Positions 7,293 through 15,796 of a DNA stretch of 64,000 bases are shown here, one piece after another. Numbering within the stretch: the stretch's first letter is position 1; every line of letters starts with the position of its first letter. The stretch comes from Janthinobacterium sp. Marseille (GTDB lineage Bacteria; Pseudomonadota; Gammaproteobacteria; Burkholderiales; Burkholderiaceae_D): assembly GCF_000013625.1 (NCBI RefSeq), contig NC_009659.1, positions 3,844,001 through 3,908,000 of the forward strand. The letters are read 5' to 3'. The notes beneath the pieces were generated by a model that was not told the origin of the DNA, ran no database searches, and saw only the letters and a list, made by a program, of their open reading frames with translations. The translations under genes were made by a program, and so were the position numbers.

Positions 7293-7718
7293 ACCTAATT
7301 GGCGTTGCCTTGCCAATACTCAGGGAGAGTGGCTGCGCAAATCGCCTTCTCATATATTAAGCAGAAATGTCTAATGCATTTAGAATGGCGCGCATTCCTT
7401 CTGTCCGCGTTAATGGGTTAGTACGTAATCAAGAATTTCAAGCGAGCTCTCAAGTTTCCCAGCAAGCTTATTGTTTCTGTGGGGGTGTGTGCGTACAGCT
7501 TGGACATGAGATGAAACAGCAACGCTCCGTCGGCCGGGCGGAATGACAGGTGGCGTTTGAGTCTTTGCAGATACAAAGAAAAATCGTAGCGATTTTTTCA
7601 CTTAATGCGATGAATTTCTGCCCTATCACTATGATGAGAAATCGAAAAAGGTCTTTGAAATCAATGAGCCGTTTTTTTAGTATCTTCGCAAACCTACATT
7701 AGCAGAGGTAGACGGTTA
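7293..7718. other. AT-rich intergenic stretch, no gene seen
   Basis: Between the DUF6527 gene and the direct repeats I find no convincing coding frame, with no frame having both a ribosome site and recognisable product. Base composition is visibly more AT-rich than the flanking chromosome, as expected near the edge of acquired DNA. No terminator hairpin could be recognised directly after 7292. Confidence 0.5.
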
Positions 7719-7853
7719 GTTTTCGACTTTATTTGTTGGGCGCGCACTACTTCGGCGACCTTTAACTTAATGTGTTTTCGACTTTGGACAATAAGTGACT
7801 GAATTTGCATGATCAGAAAGCCGCATGATTGCTACAGCCCTGTTTTCGACTTT
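7719..7853. repeat. Three GTTTTCGACTTT direct repeats near island edge
   Basis: Identical 12-bp units lie at 7719-7730, 7774-7785 and 7842-7853, all in the same orientation with starts 55 and 68 bp apart. Three spaced, same-strand sites just inside a putative element end recall transposase-binding arrays such as the left end of Tn7. However, no TGT/ACA terminal sequence is evident and no inverted copies were noticed elsewhere in the window. The repeats are seen directly; the element-end interpretation is inferred. Confidence 0.6.
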
Positions 7854-7872
7854 AATGGGTCTGAATACTAAA

Positions 7873-7904
7873 GGCTGGAACAATCATTGTTCCAGCTTTT
7901 TTTT
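7873..7904 (+). terminator. Rho-independent terminator without adjacent gene
   Basis: GCTGGAACAAT (7874-7884) pairs with ATTGTTCCAGC (7886-7896) and is followed by eight T residues. The nearest rightward gene ends 580 bp upstream at 7292, so this terminator probably belonged to a rightward gene now separated from it by the island. Confidence 0.85.
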
Positions 7905-8032
7905 GCGCCGTTAAAAACACTATTTGCTGTTATTCGGAAAACAGTTAAGTATCCTTGAAAGGATTCGTTCTCTTATCTTGTTGATCTACTTAAGCTTATT
8001 CACTTCAACGTGGATTGAAGGCAGATCAAGAA

Positions 8033-8998
8033 ATGACAACGACATCAAACAAAAGACGCCTGGTTTTACAAGGCATGGCAGCAGCCGCACTCGCTGGCAC
8101 GGCAACTCTCGGCACAGCAGCAGAAGAGCGCACTTTGCGCATCGGATACCAAAAATTCAATACGCTGAATATCCTGAAGGGTACCGGCAATCTGGAGAAA
8201 GCCTTACAGCCTTTGGGCTGGAAGGTGAAGTGGTTCGAGTTTGCCGCCGGCCCGCAACTGACCGAAGCCTTGAATCTTGATGCAATTGATTTCGGTCATG
8301 CAGCGGATACGCCTTCGGCTTTCGCCAACGCAGCAGGCGTGAATGCAGTTTATCTGGCAGCGGAGCAGCCTTATCCAAAAGGAATCGCGATTTTCGTCGC
8401 GCAAGATTCCCCTATCCGCTCGATCAAGGAATTGAAAGGCAAGAAAATCGCGCTGGGACGCGGCTGGAATGTGCAATACCTGCTGGTACGCGCACTGGAA
8501 GAAGTCGGGCTGACTTATAACGACATCGTTCCCGCGTACGTCACCAATGCCGCCGACGTACGCGCTGCCTTCCAGTCGGGCAATGTCGATGCCGCAGCCT
8601 TATGGGATCCCTTCCTCGCAGGCCAGCAAATCACCAGCAACCCGCGTATCTTGCGCGATGGCAGCGGGCTCTCAAACAATCGCACCTTCCATCTGGCCAA
8701 TCCAAAGTTCGTCGATCAAAACAAAAACATCATTCGGATCTTGTTTGCCGAGCTGAAGAAAACCAATACCTGGACCCAGGCGCACCCGCAGGAAACCGCA
8801 GAACTATTGGCACCGCAATTGGGTGTGGACGTGAAGGTACTGCGTCTCGCCACCGAGCGACGCAACTATACGACCGTGCCTATCGACGCCGGCATTATCC
8901 AGGAACAGCAACAGATCGTCGAAGCTTTCTATAAATTGAATCTGATCAAAAACCCGGTACAAGTGAAAGACAAGGTCTACGGCGAAGTATTGCTGTAA
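8033..8998 (+). CDS. ssuA: Aliphatic sulfonate-type ABC transporter binding protein
   Basis: 321 residues from ATG 8033; a TTG at 8015 would add six residues. An N-terminal export signal contains a twin arginine ('NKRRLVLQG') followed by an Ala-rich hydrophobic core and a likely cut near 'GTAAEE', which suggests Tat or Sec export. The mature protein shows the SsuA/TauA pattern: 'LRIGYQKFNTLNILKG', 'GPQLTEALNLDAIDFGHAADTP', 'LKGKKIALGRGWN' and 'AALWDPFLAG'. It would bind sulfonates or related sulfur compounds in the periplasm. The flavin monooxygenase gene 112 bp downstream fits sulfur scavenging. No SsuB ATPase or SsuC permease is nearby, so it must use components encoded elsewhere. Confidence 0.85.
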   Translation: MTTTSNKRRLVLQGMAAAALAGTATLGTAAEERTLRIGYQKFNTLNILKGTGNLEKALQPLGWKVKWFEFAAGPQLTEALNLDAIDFGHAADTPSAFANAAGVNAVYLAAEQPYPKGIAIFVAQDSPIRSIKELKGKKIALGRGWNVQYLLVRALEEVGLTYNDIVPAYVTNAADVRAAFQSGNVDAAALWDPFLAGQQITSNPRILRDGSGLSNNRTFHLANPKFVDQNKNIIRILFAELKKTNTWTQAHPQETAELLAPQLGVDVKVLRLATERRNYTTVPIDAGIIQEQQQIVEAFYKLNLIKNPVQVKDKVYGEVLL

Positions 8999-9110
8999 CA
9001 CAGCAATAGGCCAGGCTCTGCTTCATTCGCCAAATCGCGGATGAGGCAGGGCCTGCCGAGGCTTACTCACATCGCATACCTTCCATTCATTCCATTTCCT
9101 GGAAACTTCC

Positions 9111-10421
9111 ATGCAGATCCATCTTGCCGCCTTCCTGATTGCCGGCAATGCCGCGCATAGCCAGGTGTTGTGGCGTCATCCGCAAAGCCAGGCGGGCGGC
9201 TTTCTTAAACTCGACTATTACGCACGCATTGCTCAAACCCTGGAGCGCGGAAAGTTTGACTTATTGTTCTTCGCAGATCGCCTCGCCGTATCAACCCGCT
9301 ACGGTGGTGACCATCGCTATGGCGTAAGCCATGGTGACCAGGATGCTACAAGGCTTGATCCCTTACCGGTATTAGGCGCACTGGCAGCCGTCACATCGCA
9401 CATCGGTTTGGGTGCCACGCGTTCTACCACCTATTCCCAACCTTATAGCCTGGCCCGCGAATTCTCCACGCTCGACCATTTGTCATCAGGGCGCGCCGCG
9501 TGGAATGTGGTGACCTCTGTCAACCAAGGTGAAGCTGATAATTTCGGTTTACGTGAAACCCTGGGACACGATGAACGTTATGACCGTGCGGATGAATTCC
9601 TCGAAGTCGCACATAAGCTATGGGGTAGCTGGGCACCCGACGCTTTGCAATTGGAAACAGCCAAGGGGCAGTATGCCAATGCCGACTTGGTAAATCCGAT
9701 CGCGTATGAGGGCAAGTACTTCAATGTAACAGGGCCTTTGAACATTCCTTCGTCGCCGCAGGGTGGTCCTGTCATCATTCAGGCTGGGTCTTCGCATCGT
9801 GGGCAAGACTTTGCCGCACGTTGGGCGGAAGTGGTATTCGGGATTCAACCGGACCTGCCGCGCATGCAGCGCTTCTATCAGGACCTGAAAGGGCGCGCAG
9901 AAAAGTTCGGACGGTCTCCCAAGGACATCAAGGTGCTAACCGCATTGATGCCCTTCGTAGGCAAGACCCGCGCTGAAGCCGAAGAGAAGCTTGCACAGCA
10001 CAATGCACTGGTAGACGATCCCCTGGTCGGTTTATCGACATTGTCCAGTCACATGAATGTCGATTTCTCCGCCTACCCTCTGGATGCCCCTATCGAGGAC
10101 TTGCAAGTCGCCGGCATGCAGGGCTTGTTCAACCTGGTCAAGGAACTCTCGAAAGAACGGAAATTGACGCTGGCAGACATCGGTCGCTTATACGCGCGTG
10201 GCGTATTGGTACCGCAAGTGGCTGGCACCGCAGTCGACATTGCCGACTGGATGGGAAACATCGTTGCACAACAAGGTGCAGATGGCTTTGTCATTACACC
10301 CGCGCATTTGCCGGATGGTTTCGATGACTTCGTCGACCTGGTCGTGCCGGAACTACAAAGACGCGGGCAGTTCCGCCTGGATTACGAAGGCGATAGTTTG
10401 CGTAGTTATTTACAAGGCTGA
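9111..10421 (+). CDS. LLM-class flavin-dependent monooxygenase (NtaA/SnaA/DszA type)
   Basis: 436 residues, typical for the NtaA/SnaA/DszA/SoxA branch of bacterial luciferase-like monooxygenases, which use FMNH2 supplied by a separate reductase. Markers include 'WRHPQSQAGGFLKLDYYARIA', 'LGATRSTTYSQPYSLAREF', 'GRAAWNVVTS', 'YDRADEFLEV' and 'VIIQAGSSHRGQDFAA'. Likely substrates are organosulfur or N-containing carbon compounds; the sulfonate-type binding protein upstream argues for organosulfur use. The exact substrate cannot be assigned. The gene shares orientation with the binding protein, so joint transcription is plausible. Confidence 0.87.
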   Translation: MQIHLAAFLIAGNAAHSQVLWRHPQSQAGGFLKLDYYARIAQTLERGKFDLLFFADRLAVSTRYGGDHRYGVSHGDQDATRLDPLPVLGALAAVTSHIGLGATRSTTYSQPYSLAREFSTLDHLSSGRAAWNVVTSVNQGEADNFGLRETLGHDERYDRADEFLEVAHKLWGSWAPDALQLETAKGQYANADLVNPIAYEGKYFNVTGPLNIPSSPQGGPVIIQAGSSHRGQDFAARWAEVVFGIQPDLPRMQRFYQDLKGRAEKFGRSPKDIKVLTALMPFVGKTRAEAEEKLAQHNALVDDPLVGLSTLSSHMNVDFSAYPLDAPIEDLQVAGMQGLFNLVKELSKERKLTLADIGRLYARGVLVPQVAGTAVDIADWMGNIVAQQGADGFVITPAHLPDGFDDFVDLVVPELQRRGQFRLDYEGDSLRSYLQG

Positions 10422-10532
10422 AGCTCACCCACACTTTCTCGCTGAAATTTTGCACGTCCTGCGTGCTTCCCCCTACAATTATTGTTCGAATTGTTAATCG
10501 CTAATAAGCGAAAAATTGGGAACGGAGAAGCC

Positions 10533-10754
10533 GTGCAAAATTTAATCGAACGCCTAGGCACCCTCGAATACGCAATCAGGCAATCGATGACTGTGCGCGA
10601 AGACCAGGACGAGCCTGCCGAACCGCAGCATATTAAAGAAGCTGCGCAATGTGGCATCGCCGCTGATGATGCAATGAGCAAAGGTGATTTGCTGAACGCG
10701 GTGCAAACCCTGCACAGGGCCAGGCAAAAGAGCGCCAATACCAAAAAAGCCTGA
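10533..10754 (+). CDS. Conserved-size hypothetical protein, 73 residues
   Basis: GTG 10533 was chosen because GGAG lies five bases upstream; the frame is open back to 10482 but without a ribosome site there. The product is soluble and charged, begins 'MQNLIERLGTLEYAI' and has helix-rich, Ala/Glu/Gln-containing sequence to its Lys-rich end. I do not recognise the family. It is 15 bp upstream of the HpxZ-like gene and reads the same way, so they are probably co-transcribed. Confidence 0.6.
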   Translation: MQNLIERLGTLEYAIRQSMTVREDQDEPAEPQHIKEAAQCGIAADDAMSKGDLLNAVQTLHRARQKSANTKKA

Positions 10755-10769
10755 AGAGGATGAGCAGCA

Positions 10770-11153
10770 ATGGAATATGAAATCAATCTGCCGGATGTGG
10801 TCGCCGAAGTCACGGCTGCTTTCCAGCGCTATGAAGCCGCACTGACTGGCAATGATGTCGCGGTACTGGATGAACTGTTTTGGAATAATCCACGCACGCT
10901 GCGTTATGGTGCTGGCGAAAATTTGGTGGGATATGAGGCAATCAAGGCGTTCCGGCTGGCGCGACCGTCAAAAGGCCTCGAACGTGATTTGGTGAATACG
11001 GTGATTACGACTTACGGTCGTGACTATGCGACCGCCAATACTGAATTTACCCGTCAGGGTGAAACCCGGATCGGTCGACAAAGCCATACCTGGCTACGCC
11101 TGCCGGAAGGCTGGCGCATCGTGGCAGCGCATGTATCGCTGATAGCAGCATAA
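10770..11153 (+). CDS. hpxZ: HpxZ/AtzH-like (NTF2-fold) protein
   Basis: 127 residues with the SnoaL/NTF2-like pattern of the oxalurate-catabolism protein HpxZ (DUF3225, AtzH-like): '[18 protein letters not shown]', '[19 protein letters not shown]' and '[22 protein letters not shown]'. In HpxWXYZ and AtzDEG/H systems this protein accompanies amidases of oxalurate or biuret breakdown. None of those amidase genes is adjacent here, so the pathway link is weak. Oxalurate cleavage yields oxamate-type products, and the oxalate/formate antiporters elsewhere in the window make a connection thinkable but unproven. Confidence 0.75.
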   Translation: MEYEINLPDVVAEVTAAFQRYEAALTGNDVAVLDELFWNNPRTLRYGAGENLVGYEAIKAFRLARPSKGLERDLVNTVITTYGRDYATANTEFTRQGETRIGRQSHTWLRLPEGWRIVAAHVSLIAA

Positions 11154-11166
11154 ACAGCCAATCGAT

Positions 11167-11301
11167 CTACTGCCGATTCGACTGGCTCTTTATATAGCGC
11201 TTCTTGAGATCGACAAAGATCTCAATCGCCAGATACAAACCACTGAAGATCCAGAGTGGCAGAAGCAAACAACAGAGTGCGTAAAGTAAGACGTTCATCA
11301 T
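11167..11301 (-). CDS. Small single-span membrane protein, 44 residues
   Basis: A double ATG (11301 and 11298) is preceded by GCGAGGTA, a good ribosome site. The product has a hydrophobic segment (about 3-29: 'LLYALCCLLLPLWIF' then 'GLYLAIEIFV') followed by a basic cytoplasmic tail 'LKKRYIKSQSNRQ', the usual inside-positive pattern. I do not recognise a family. An 8-bp inverted repeat (TTGAGATC / GATCTCAA, 11204-11225) lies within the coding sequence. It is divergent from the helicase only in order, not strand, and lies downstream of the helicase stop. Confidence 0.55.
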   Translation of the reverse strand: MMNVLLYALCCLLLPLWIFSGLYLAIEIFVDLKKRYIKSQSNRQ

Positions 11302-11394
11302 TACCTCGCTAACATTGCCGATGGGACATCATAGCGCAGCTTTGCCGTAGTGCTCACTTCCGGCGCACTCTTTGTAAAAAAAACTACACCGGCT

Positions 11395-13731
11395 TTAGCC
11401 CTTGCGATGCGACTTCGGTTTGGCCGCTTCAGCAGGACGGCCGCCCATGGTTCCCACACGCTTGGATGGTGCCTTGCTGCTGCGCCCCTTCTCCGCTACC
11501 CGACGATCACCGCCCTTATTGGGCGCTGACAGGGTAATTTTCTTGCCCGAAGTTTTTTCCGGTGCCGGTGCTACGCTGGAACGGCTGAGGCGTAGCTTGT
11601 GGGTGCCGATGGCGACCGATTTCAATTGGTCAAATACTTCTGTCGGCATCCCGGCCGGCAAGTCGAGCAAGCTGTAGTCGTCAAAAATTTCGATACGACC
11701 GATATATTTTGCCTCCAGTCCCGCTTCATTGGCAATCGCACCGACGATATTTGCCGGCTTGACACCATGCGCATGGCCAACTTCAACGCGGTAGGGTTCC
11801 ATGTCGACCCCGCTCCCTTTGCGTTCACGCTCTTTCTTGGCCGGTGCGGCAGCAACCTCAACCGGCGCCGCTGGTGCAGCTGCACGCTCGCTGCGTTCTT
11901 TCACTTCCTTGCGTGCCGGCTTTGCGGCCGGAGCAGCCTCGCTGGCGACGGCTTTTTCGAAGGCCGGCTTGTTCGCTGACCGGGCGGGTGCGGCTGCAGG
12001 CGCATCGCCTTCGCGGCTAATATTCAATTGCTGACCGGCTACCCACACTGTTTTCAGGTGATTGAATTGTTCCGGCGACAGGTTCTCCGGCAAGTCCAGC
12101 GTACTGTAGTCATCGTAAATTTCGATGCGGCCTATATATTTGGAATCCAGGCTGGCTTCATTCGCAATCGCGCCGACGATATTGCCCGGCTTCACGCCGT
12201 GCGCATGGCCGACTTCAATGCGGAAACTTTGCATGCCGGCATCCGGTGCACGCGGAATGCGTTCCTTGCGCGGAGCGGCAGGACGCTCGCTGCGTTCGAA
12301 ACGATCTCCACGTTCAGGACGATCACCACGCTCAAAACGTTCCGCACGTTCAAAACGACCGCCGGATACCGGCTTGTCATCCGACCATGAGCGTTCACGC
12401 ACTTCATTCTTTTTATCCAGCAAGAGCGGTACATCGCCACGCGCCAGCTTGGCCAGCGCTGCAGCGATTTCGACCGCAGGCACATTGTGTTCACGCTCGT
12501 AATCTTCTATCAGCGAATGGAATACTTCGAGGCCGCCGGCAGCAATGGTTTCTGCAATCTGCTCCTTGAAACGCGAAATACGCACATCATTGACGGCTTC
12601 CACACTAGGCAATTCCAGCACCGAGATCGGCTGGCGCGTCGCGCGCTCGATCGCTTTCAAGAGATTGCGTTCACGCGGCGCGATGAAGAGGATCGCTTCG
12701 CCGCTGCGTCCGGCACGGCCAGTACGGCCGATACGGTGGGTATAGCTTTCCGGATCATGCGGTACGTCGTAGTTAATGACGTGGCTGATACGCTCCACAT
12801 CGAGACCACGCGCGGCGACGTCGGTCGCAACCAGGATATCGATTTTTCCATCCTTTAATTGCTGGATGGTGCGCTCGCGTTGCTGCTGCTGAATATCGCC
12901 GTTAATGGCAGCGGCGGAGAAACCGCGCGCCTGCAATTTGCTGGCCAATTCTTCGGTACCGAGCTTGGTACGCGCAAAGATGATCATGCCATCGAAGTTT
13001 TCCGCTTCCAGGATGCGGGTTAATGCATCCAGCTTTTGCATGCCGCTGACCAGCCAGTAACGTTGACGGATGTTGTCGGCGGTACCTGTCTTGGCTGCGA
13101 CCGTAATCAGGTCAGGATCGCGCAAGTAAGTGGTCGCTATCCGTTTGATGGCCGATGGCATGGTGGCCGAGAACAAGGCGGTCTGGCGCGACTCCGGTGT
13201 TTTTTGCAGGATGGTTTCGACATCGTCGATGAACCCCATACGCAGCATTTCATCGGCTTCATCCAGCACCATGGTCTTGATCCTGGACAGGTCGAGCGAG
13301 CCTTTTTCCAGATGGTCGATCACGCGGCCCGGCGTACCCACTACCACATGGACACCGCGGCGCAAGGCGCTCAACTGCGCGCCATAGCTCTGACCACCAT
13401 AAATTGGCAACACGTGAAAACCCGGGATGTAAGTCGCATAACGCTGGAATGCTTCCGCGACCTGGATTGCCAGCTCACGCGTCGGAGCCAGCACCAGTGC
13501 TTGCGGTGTGGTTTGTTTGATATCAATGCGCGCCAGGATAGGCAAGGCAAACGACGCTGTTTTACCGGTCCCGGTTTGCGCCTGTCCCAATACATCGCGA
13601 TTATTCAGCAACAGGGGAATAGTGGCGGCCTGAATCGGCGACGGCGATTCATAACCCAATTCCTGCAGCACGCGCAGCAGCGGCTCGCTCAGTTTCAGGT
13701 CGGCAAAGAGGGGAAAGGATGGTTCAGACAT
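11395..13731 (-). CDS. deaD: DEAD-box RNA helicase with two DbpA-type RNA-binding domains
   Basis: 778 residues. The helicase core is complete: Q motif, 'AQTGTGKT' (51-58), 'PTRELA' (83-88), 'TPGR' (133-136), DEAD (157-160), SAT and 'HRIGRTGRAGR'. The C-terminal region is unusual. Two near-identical DbpA/CsdA-like RNA-binding domains lie at about 498-570 and 642-713, each containing 'VEVGHAHGVKP' or the close 'IEVGHAHGVKP' with 'NIVGAIANEA' and 'KYIGRIEI'. They are joined by Arg-, Glu- and Ala/Pro-rich linkers. E. coli DeaD (about 630 residues) has one such domain. Expected roles are ribosome assembly and mRNA unwinding, especially in the cold. Confidence 0.93.
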   Translation of the reverse strand: MSEPSFPLFADLKLSEPLLRVLQELGYESPSPIQAATIPLLLNNRDVLGQAQTGTGKTASFALPILARIDIKQTTPQALVLAPTRELAIQVAEAFQRYATYIPGFHVLPIYGGQSYGAQLSALRRGVHVVVGTPGRVIDHLEKGSLDLSRIKTMVLDEADEMLRMGFIDDVETILQKTPESRQTALFSATMPSAIKRIATTYLRDPDLITVAAKTGTADNIRQRYWLVSGMQKLDALTRILEAENFDGMIIFARTKLGTEELASKLQARGFSAAAINGDIQQQQRERTIQQLKDGKIDILVATDVAARGLDVERISHVINYDVPHDPESYTHRIGRTGRAGRSGEAILFIAPRERNLLKAIERATRQPISVLELPSVEAVNDVRISRFKEQIAETIAAGGLEVFHSLIEDYEREHNVPAVEIAAALAKLARGDVPLLLDKKNEVRERSWSDDKPVSGGRFERAERFERGDRPERGDRFERSERPAAPRKERIPRAPDAGMQSFRIEVGHAHGVKPGNIVGAIANEASLDSKYIGRIEIYDDYSTLDLPENLSPEQFNHLKTVWVAGQQLNISREGDAPAAAPARSANKPAFEKAVASEAAPAAKPARKEVKERSERAAAPAAPVEVAAAPAKKERERKGSGVDMEPYRVEVGHAHGVKPANIVGAIANEAGLEAKYIGRIEIFDDYSLLDLPAGMPTEVFDQLKSVAIGTHKLRLSRSSVAPAPEKTSGKKITLSAPNKGGDRRVAEKGRSSKAPSKRVGTMGGRPAEAAKPKSHRKG

Positions 13732-13901
13732 AGTTACTCACAAGAATGTTCGTATCGCGGAGTGCGAAAAGATGGACGAAGTTTACTCTGTTGCTGCCGC
13801 AATCGACCAATAGCTTGAAATTAGAGGAAAAATACTTCTACGATGAGCATTATTTTTAGATGGACCAACAGCGAATAACTTTTTACATAATTTAAAACTT
13901 A

Positions 13902-13919
13902 ATCCCATATTCATGGGAT
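13902..13919. promoter_or_regulatory. Inverted repeat upstream of the DUF4747 gene
   Basis: ATCCCAT (13902-13908) and ATGGGAT (13913-13919) form a perfect 7-bp inverted repeat with a 4-bp centre in AT-rich DNA, 86 bp before the DUF4747 start. It could be an operator; it has no T-run and is not a terminator. Confidence 0.4.
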
Positions 13920-14004
13920 GCGCTTAATTGATTGATAAGCCATTCTTACGAGCTAGAAAACCGATACCTCCTTCGGGAAAGTCCCTCTTATTTCAGGATA
14001 ATCA

Positions 14005-14943
14005 ATGCCTAGGTTAAAAACTCTGTACATGGGTGCCATTAATATTACAGTTCACCCACATAAGCCCGAGACATACATTGAGCTGCTAGAAGCTGTCTTA
14101 GACGGCTCTAAGATGGCCGATGCAGGCATGAACCACAAGATGTTTCTAGGCAGGCTCGGAACGATTGTGGATGACAAACCACTGGATGGGCTAGCCGGAG
14201 ATTTCTACAGATTTTTTAATTTGGATAAAAAGAGTGCTTGGATCGACGTCGTCGAACGCCGTGCCTTAAAGCGTGGCGAAGCAAGTCGGATGAAAGAGAT
14301 ACCTGAGAACCTAAAACCTGATGCGTCAAGATTCCAGTTCGTTTTCTTTCCAGAAAGTCATAAATTGATCTTTACTCTTAAGGGGGAATATTTCGAAAAC
14401 AGCCTTACAAAGCCTCGATCAGCCCCGTCCATTTCAGCTAATAGGATGGTATTCGTCCTCGAAGAGCTGTTTTCAGCCCCTAAGATTTTGAAGAAATTTG
14501 GCAAAGTTTCGGTTACCGCCATCCCCAAACAAGAAAAAGTAGAAGAACTGCTGAATTTGAAACGCTTACAAACACTAACAATTGATCTAACTCGCCCCAA
14601 CCCCGATGACTTCGCAACCATCGAACGTAAACACTTCAAGAAATTAGACAATCAAAATATAGATAAACAGACAGTTATAGTTCATGCCGCTACTGCAAGC
14701 GGCGTGAAGCCAGATGCAGATTTAAAGCAGCTAGCGCGTGTAGCGGCATCTAACGGGAAAGTGCGAGCCGAAGGATATGATGAAACAGGGAAAAAACGAA
14801 TTGAATCAACCGCATCCCATCCACATATAGAAACTGCTCAATATGACCCCAAAGCACAACAAGTTATTGAAGTATTGATCGAGAAAGCTGTAGGCTTCAT
14901 ACGAAAAATGAAGATTGAGAGATCTACGAACAAGCAGCAATAA
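14005..14943 (+). CDS. DUF4747-family protein
   Basis: 312 residues; AGGA lies six bases before ATG 14005. The sequence fits the DUF4747 family, with an N-terminal 'MGAINITVHPHKPETYIELLE' region, 'FFPESHKLIFTL' and 'EELFSAPKILKKFGKVSVTAI' in the middle, and a Lys-rich C-terminus. No nuclease, nucleotide-binding or membrane motif is visible. It is followed after 12 bp by a four-helix membrane protein, so the two form one operon. Codons and base composition are markedly more AT-rich than the helicase and antiporter genes on either side, indicating recent transfer. Function is unknown; a sensor/effector defence pair is a hypothesis. Confidence 0.75.
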   Translation: MPRLKTLYMGAINITVHPHKPETYIELLEAVLDGSKMADAGMNHKMFLGRLGTIVDDKPLDGLAGDFYRFFNLDKKSAWIDVVERRALKRGEASRMKEIPENLKPDASRFQFVFFPESHKLIFTLKGEYFENSLTKPRSAPSISANRMVFVLEELFSAPKILKKFGKVSVTAIPKQEKVEELLNLKRLQTLTIDLTRPNPDDFATIERKHFKKLDNQNIDKQTVIVHAATASGVKPDADLKQLARVAASNGKVRAEGYDETGKKRIESTASHPHIETAQYDPKAQQVIEVLIEKAVGFIRKMKIERSTNKQQ

Positions 14944-14955
14944 CGGAAGAAACCC

Positions 14956-15570
14956 ATGTACCTTGGCGTACGCGAAATATTTAAACGTTACTGGGATAAC
15001 TATGGAGGTATGAAAGCTCTACTGAGTTCTTTTTACCTACATATTTCTCTGGTACTGACAGCAATCACTTTTCCCATTTGGAGCAAAGAAGATTGGTGGG
15101 AACAGGTACTAGGAATCCTTCCAAATCTTCTTGGCTTTACTATTGGCGGCTTTACTCTATTTTTAGGTATTGGAAGCGAGAAATTCCGCGCAAAGCTCGC
15201 ACAAAAACAAGAAGATGGCTCATCGATACTTATTCAAATCAGTGCAAGTTACGTGCATTTTATAGTTGTTCAAACAATCGCAATATTTTCAGCCATAGTT
15301 GCCCAAGCAACCTACAGTCCCACTCCTGTTTGCATTATTGATTGGCTACATGCAAACCATATTGATCCTGTTGTCTTTTTTTCTTATCTTCGAATAGCAG
15401 GATGGGGACTTTCGTATCTCATGTTTCTCTATGCTTTGATGCTTATCCTCGCAGCATGTATGGCAGTCTTCCGAACAGCATCTTGGTCAGAGGAATCTCC
15501 CCCCCCTATCACCACGAATAAGTTTAAAAATCTAAAACAACGGCCCACAAGGCGGACTCGTTCAAGGTAG
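14956..15570 (+). CDS. Four-helix membrane protein paired with DUF4747
   Basis: 204 residues; GGAAG precedes ATG 14956. Four hydrophobic segments are apparent near residues 24-45, 51-70, 97-118 and 146-170, with a charged loop 'GSEKFRAKLAQKQEDG' between the second and third. The C-terminus is hydrophilic and very basic ('KQRPTRRTRSR'). I do not recognise a family. The tight spacing to the DUF4747 gene and shared AT-rich composition suggest a transferred two-gene unit in which this protein acts at the membrane. No terminator hairpin is evident between 15571 and 15796. Confidence 0.7.
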   Translation: MYLGVREIFKRYWDNYGGMKALLSSFYLHISLVLTAITFPIWSKEDWWEQVLGILPNLLGFTIGGFTLFLGIGSEKFRAKLAQKQEDGSSILIQISASYVHFIVVQTIAIFSAIVAQATYSPTPVCIIDWLHANHIDPVVFFSYLRIAGWGLSYLMFLYALMLILAACMAVFRTASWSEESPPPITTNKFKNLKQRPTRRTRSR

Positions 15571-15796
15571 TACGCATTCTTGTATCCACTAGGGGAAGTA
15601 CGAGACATTTAAGTACTTGTTATGTTCCTAGAAAAGTACCTAATCGAGTAAAAGATATCTACTTGCACGATATGAGTTTTAGTCTGTGATGGTTGTATTC
15701 GAAAGAGCTATCAGCGCAGGAATTCATTGTTTTTTATCAGGAAAACTTCAGCCTGCGTATAGCCGGGCTTGCGTATCAGACGATACTTAGCAGCGC

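Noticed and set aside
7719..7853. CRISPR array
   Set aside because: Only three 12-bp units with uneven 43- and 56-bp gaps, no repeat of CRISPR length and no cas genes.
13036..13818. A 260-codon frame antisense to the DEAD-box helicase
   Set aside because: No domain or ribosome site is evident, while the helicase frame has complete motifs on the other strand.
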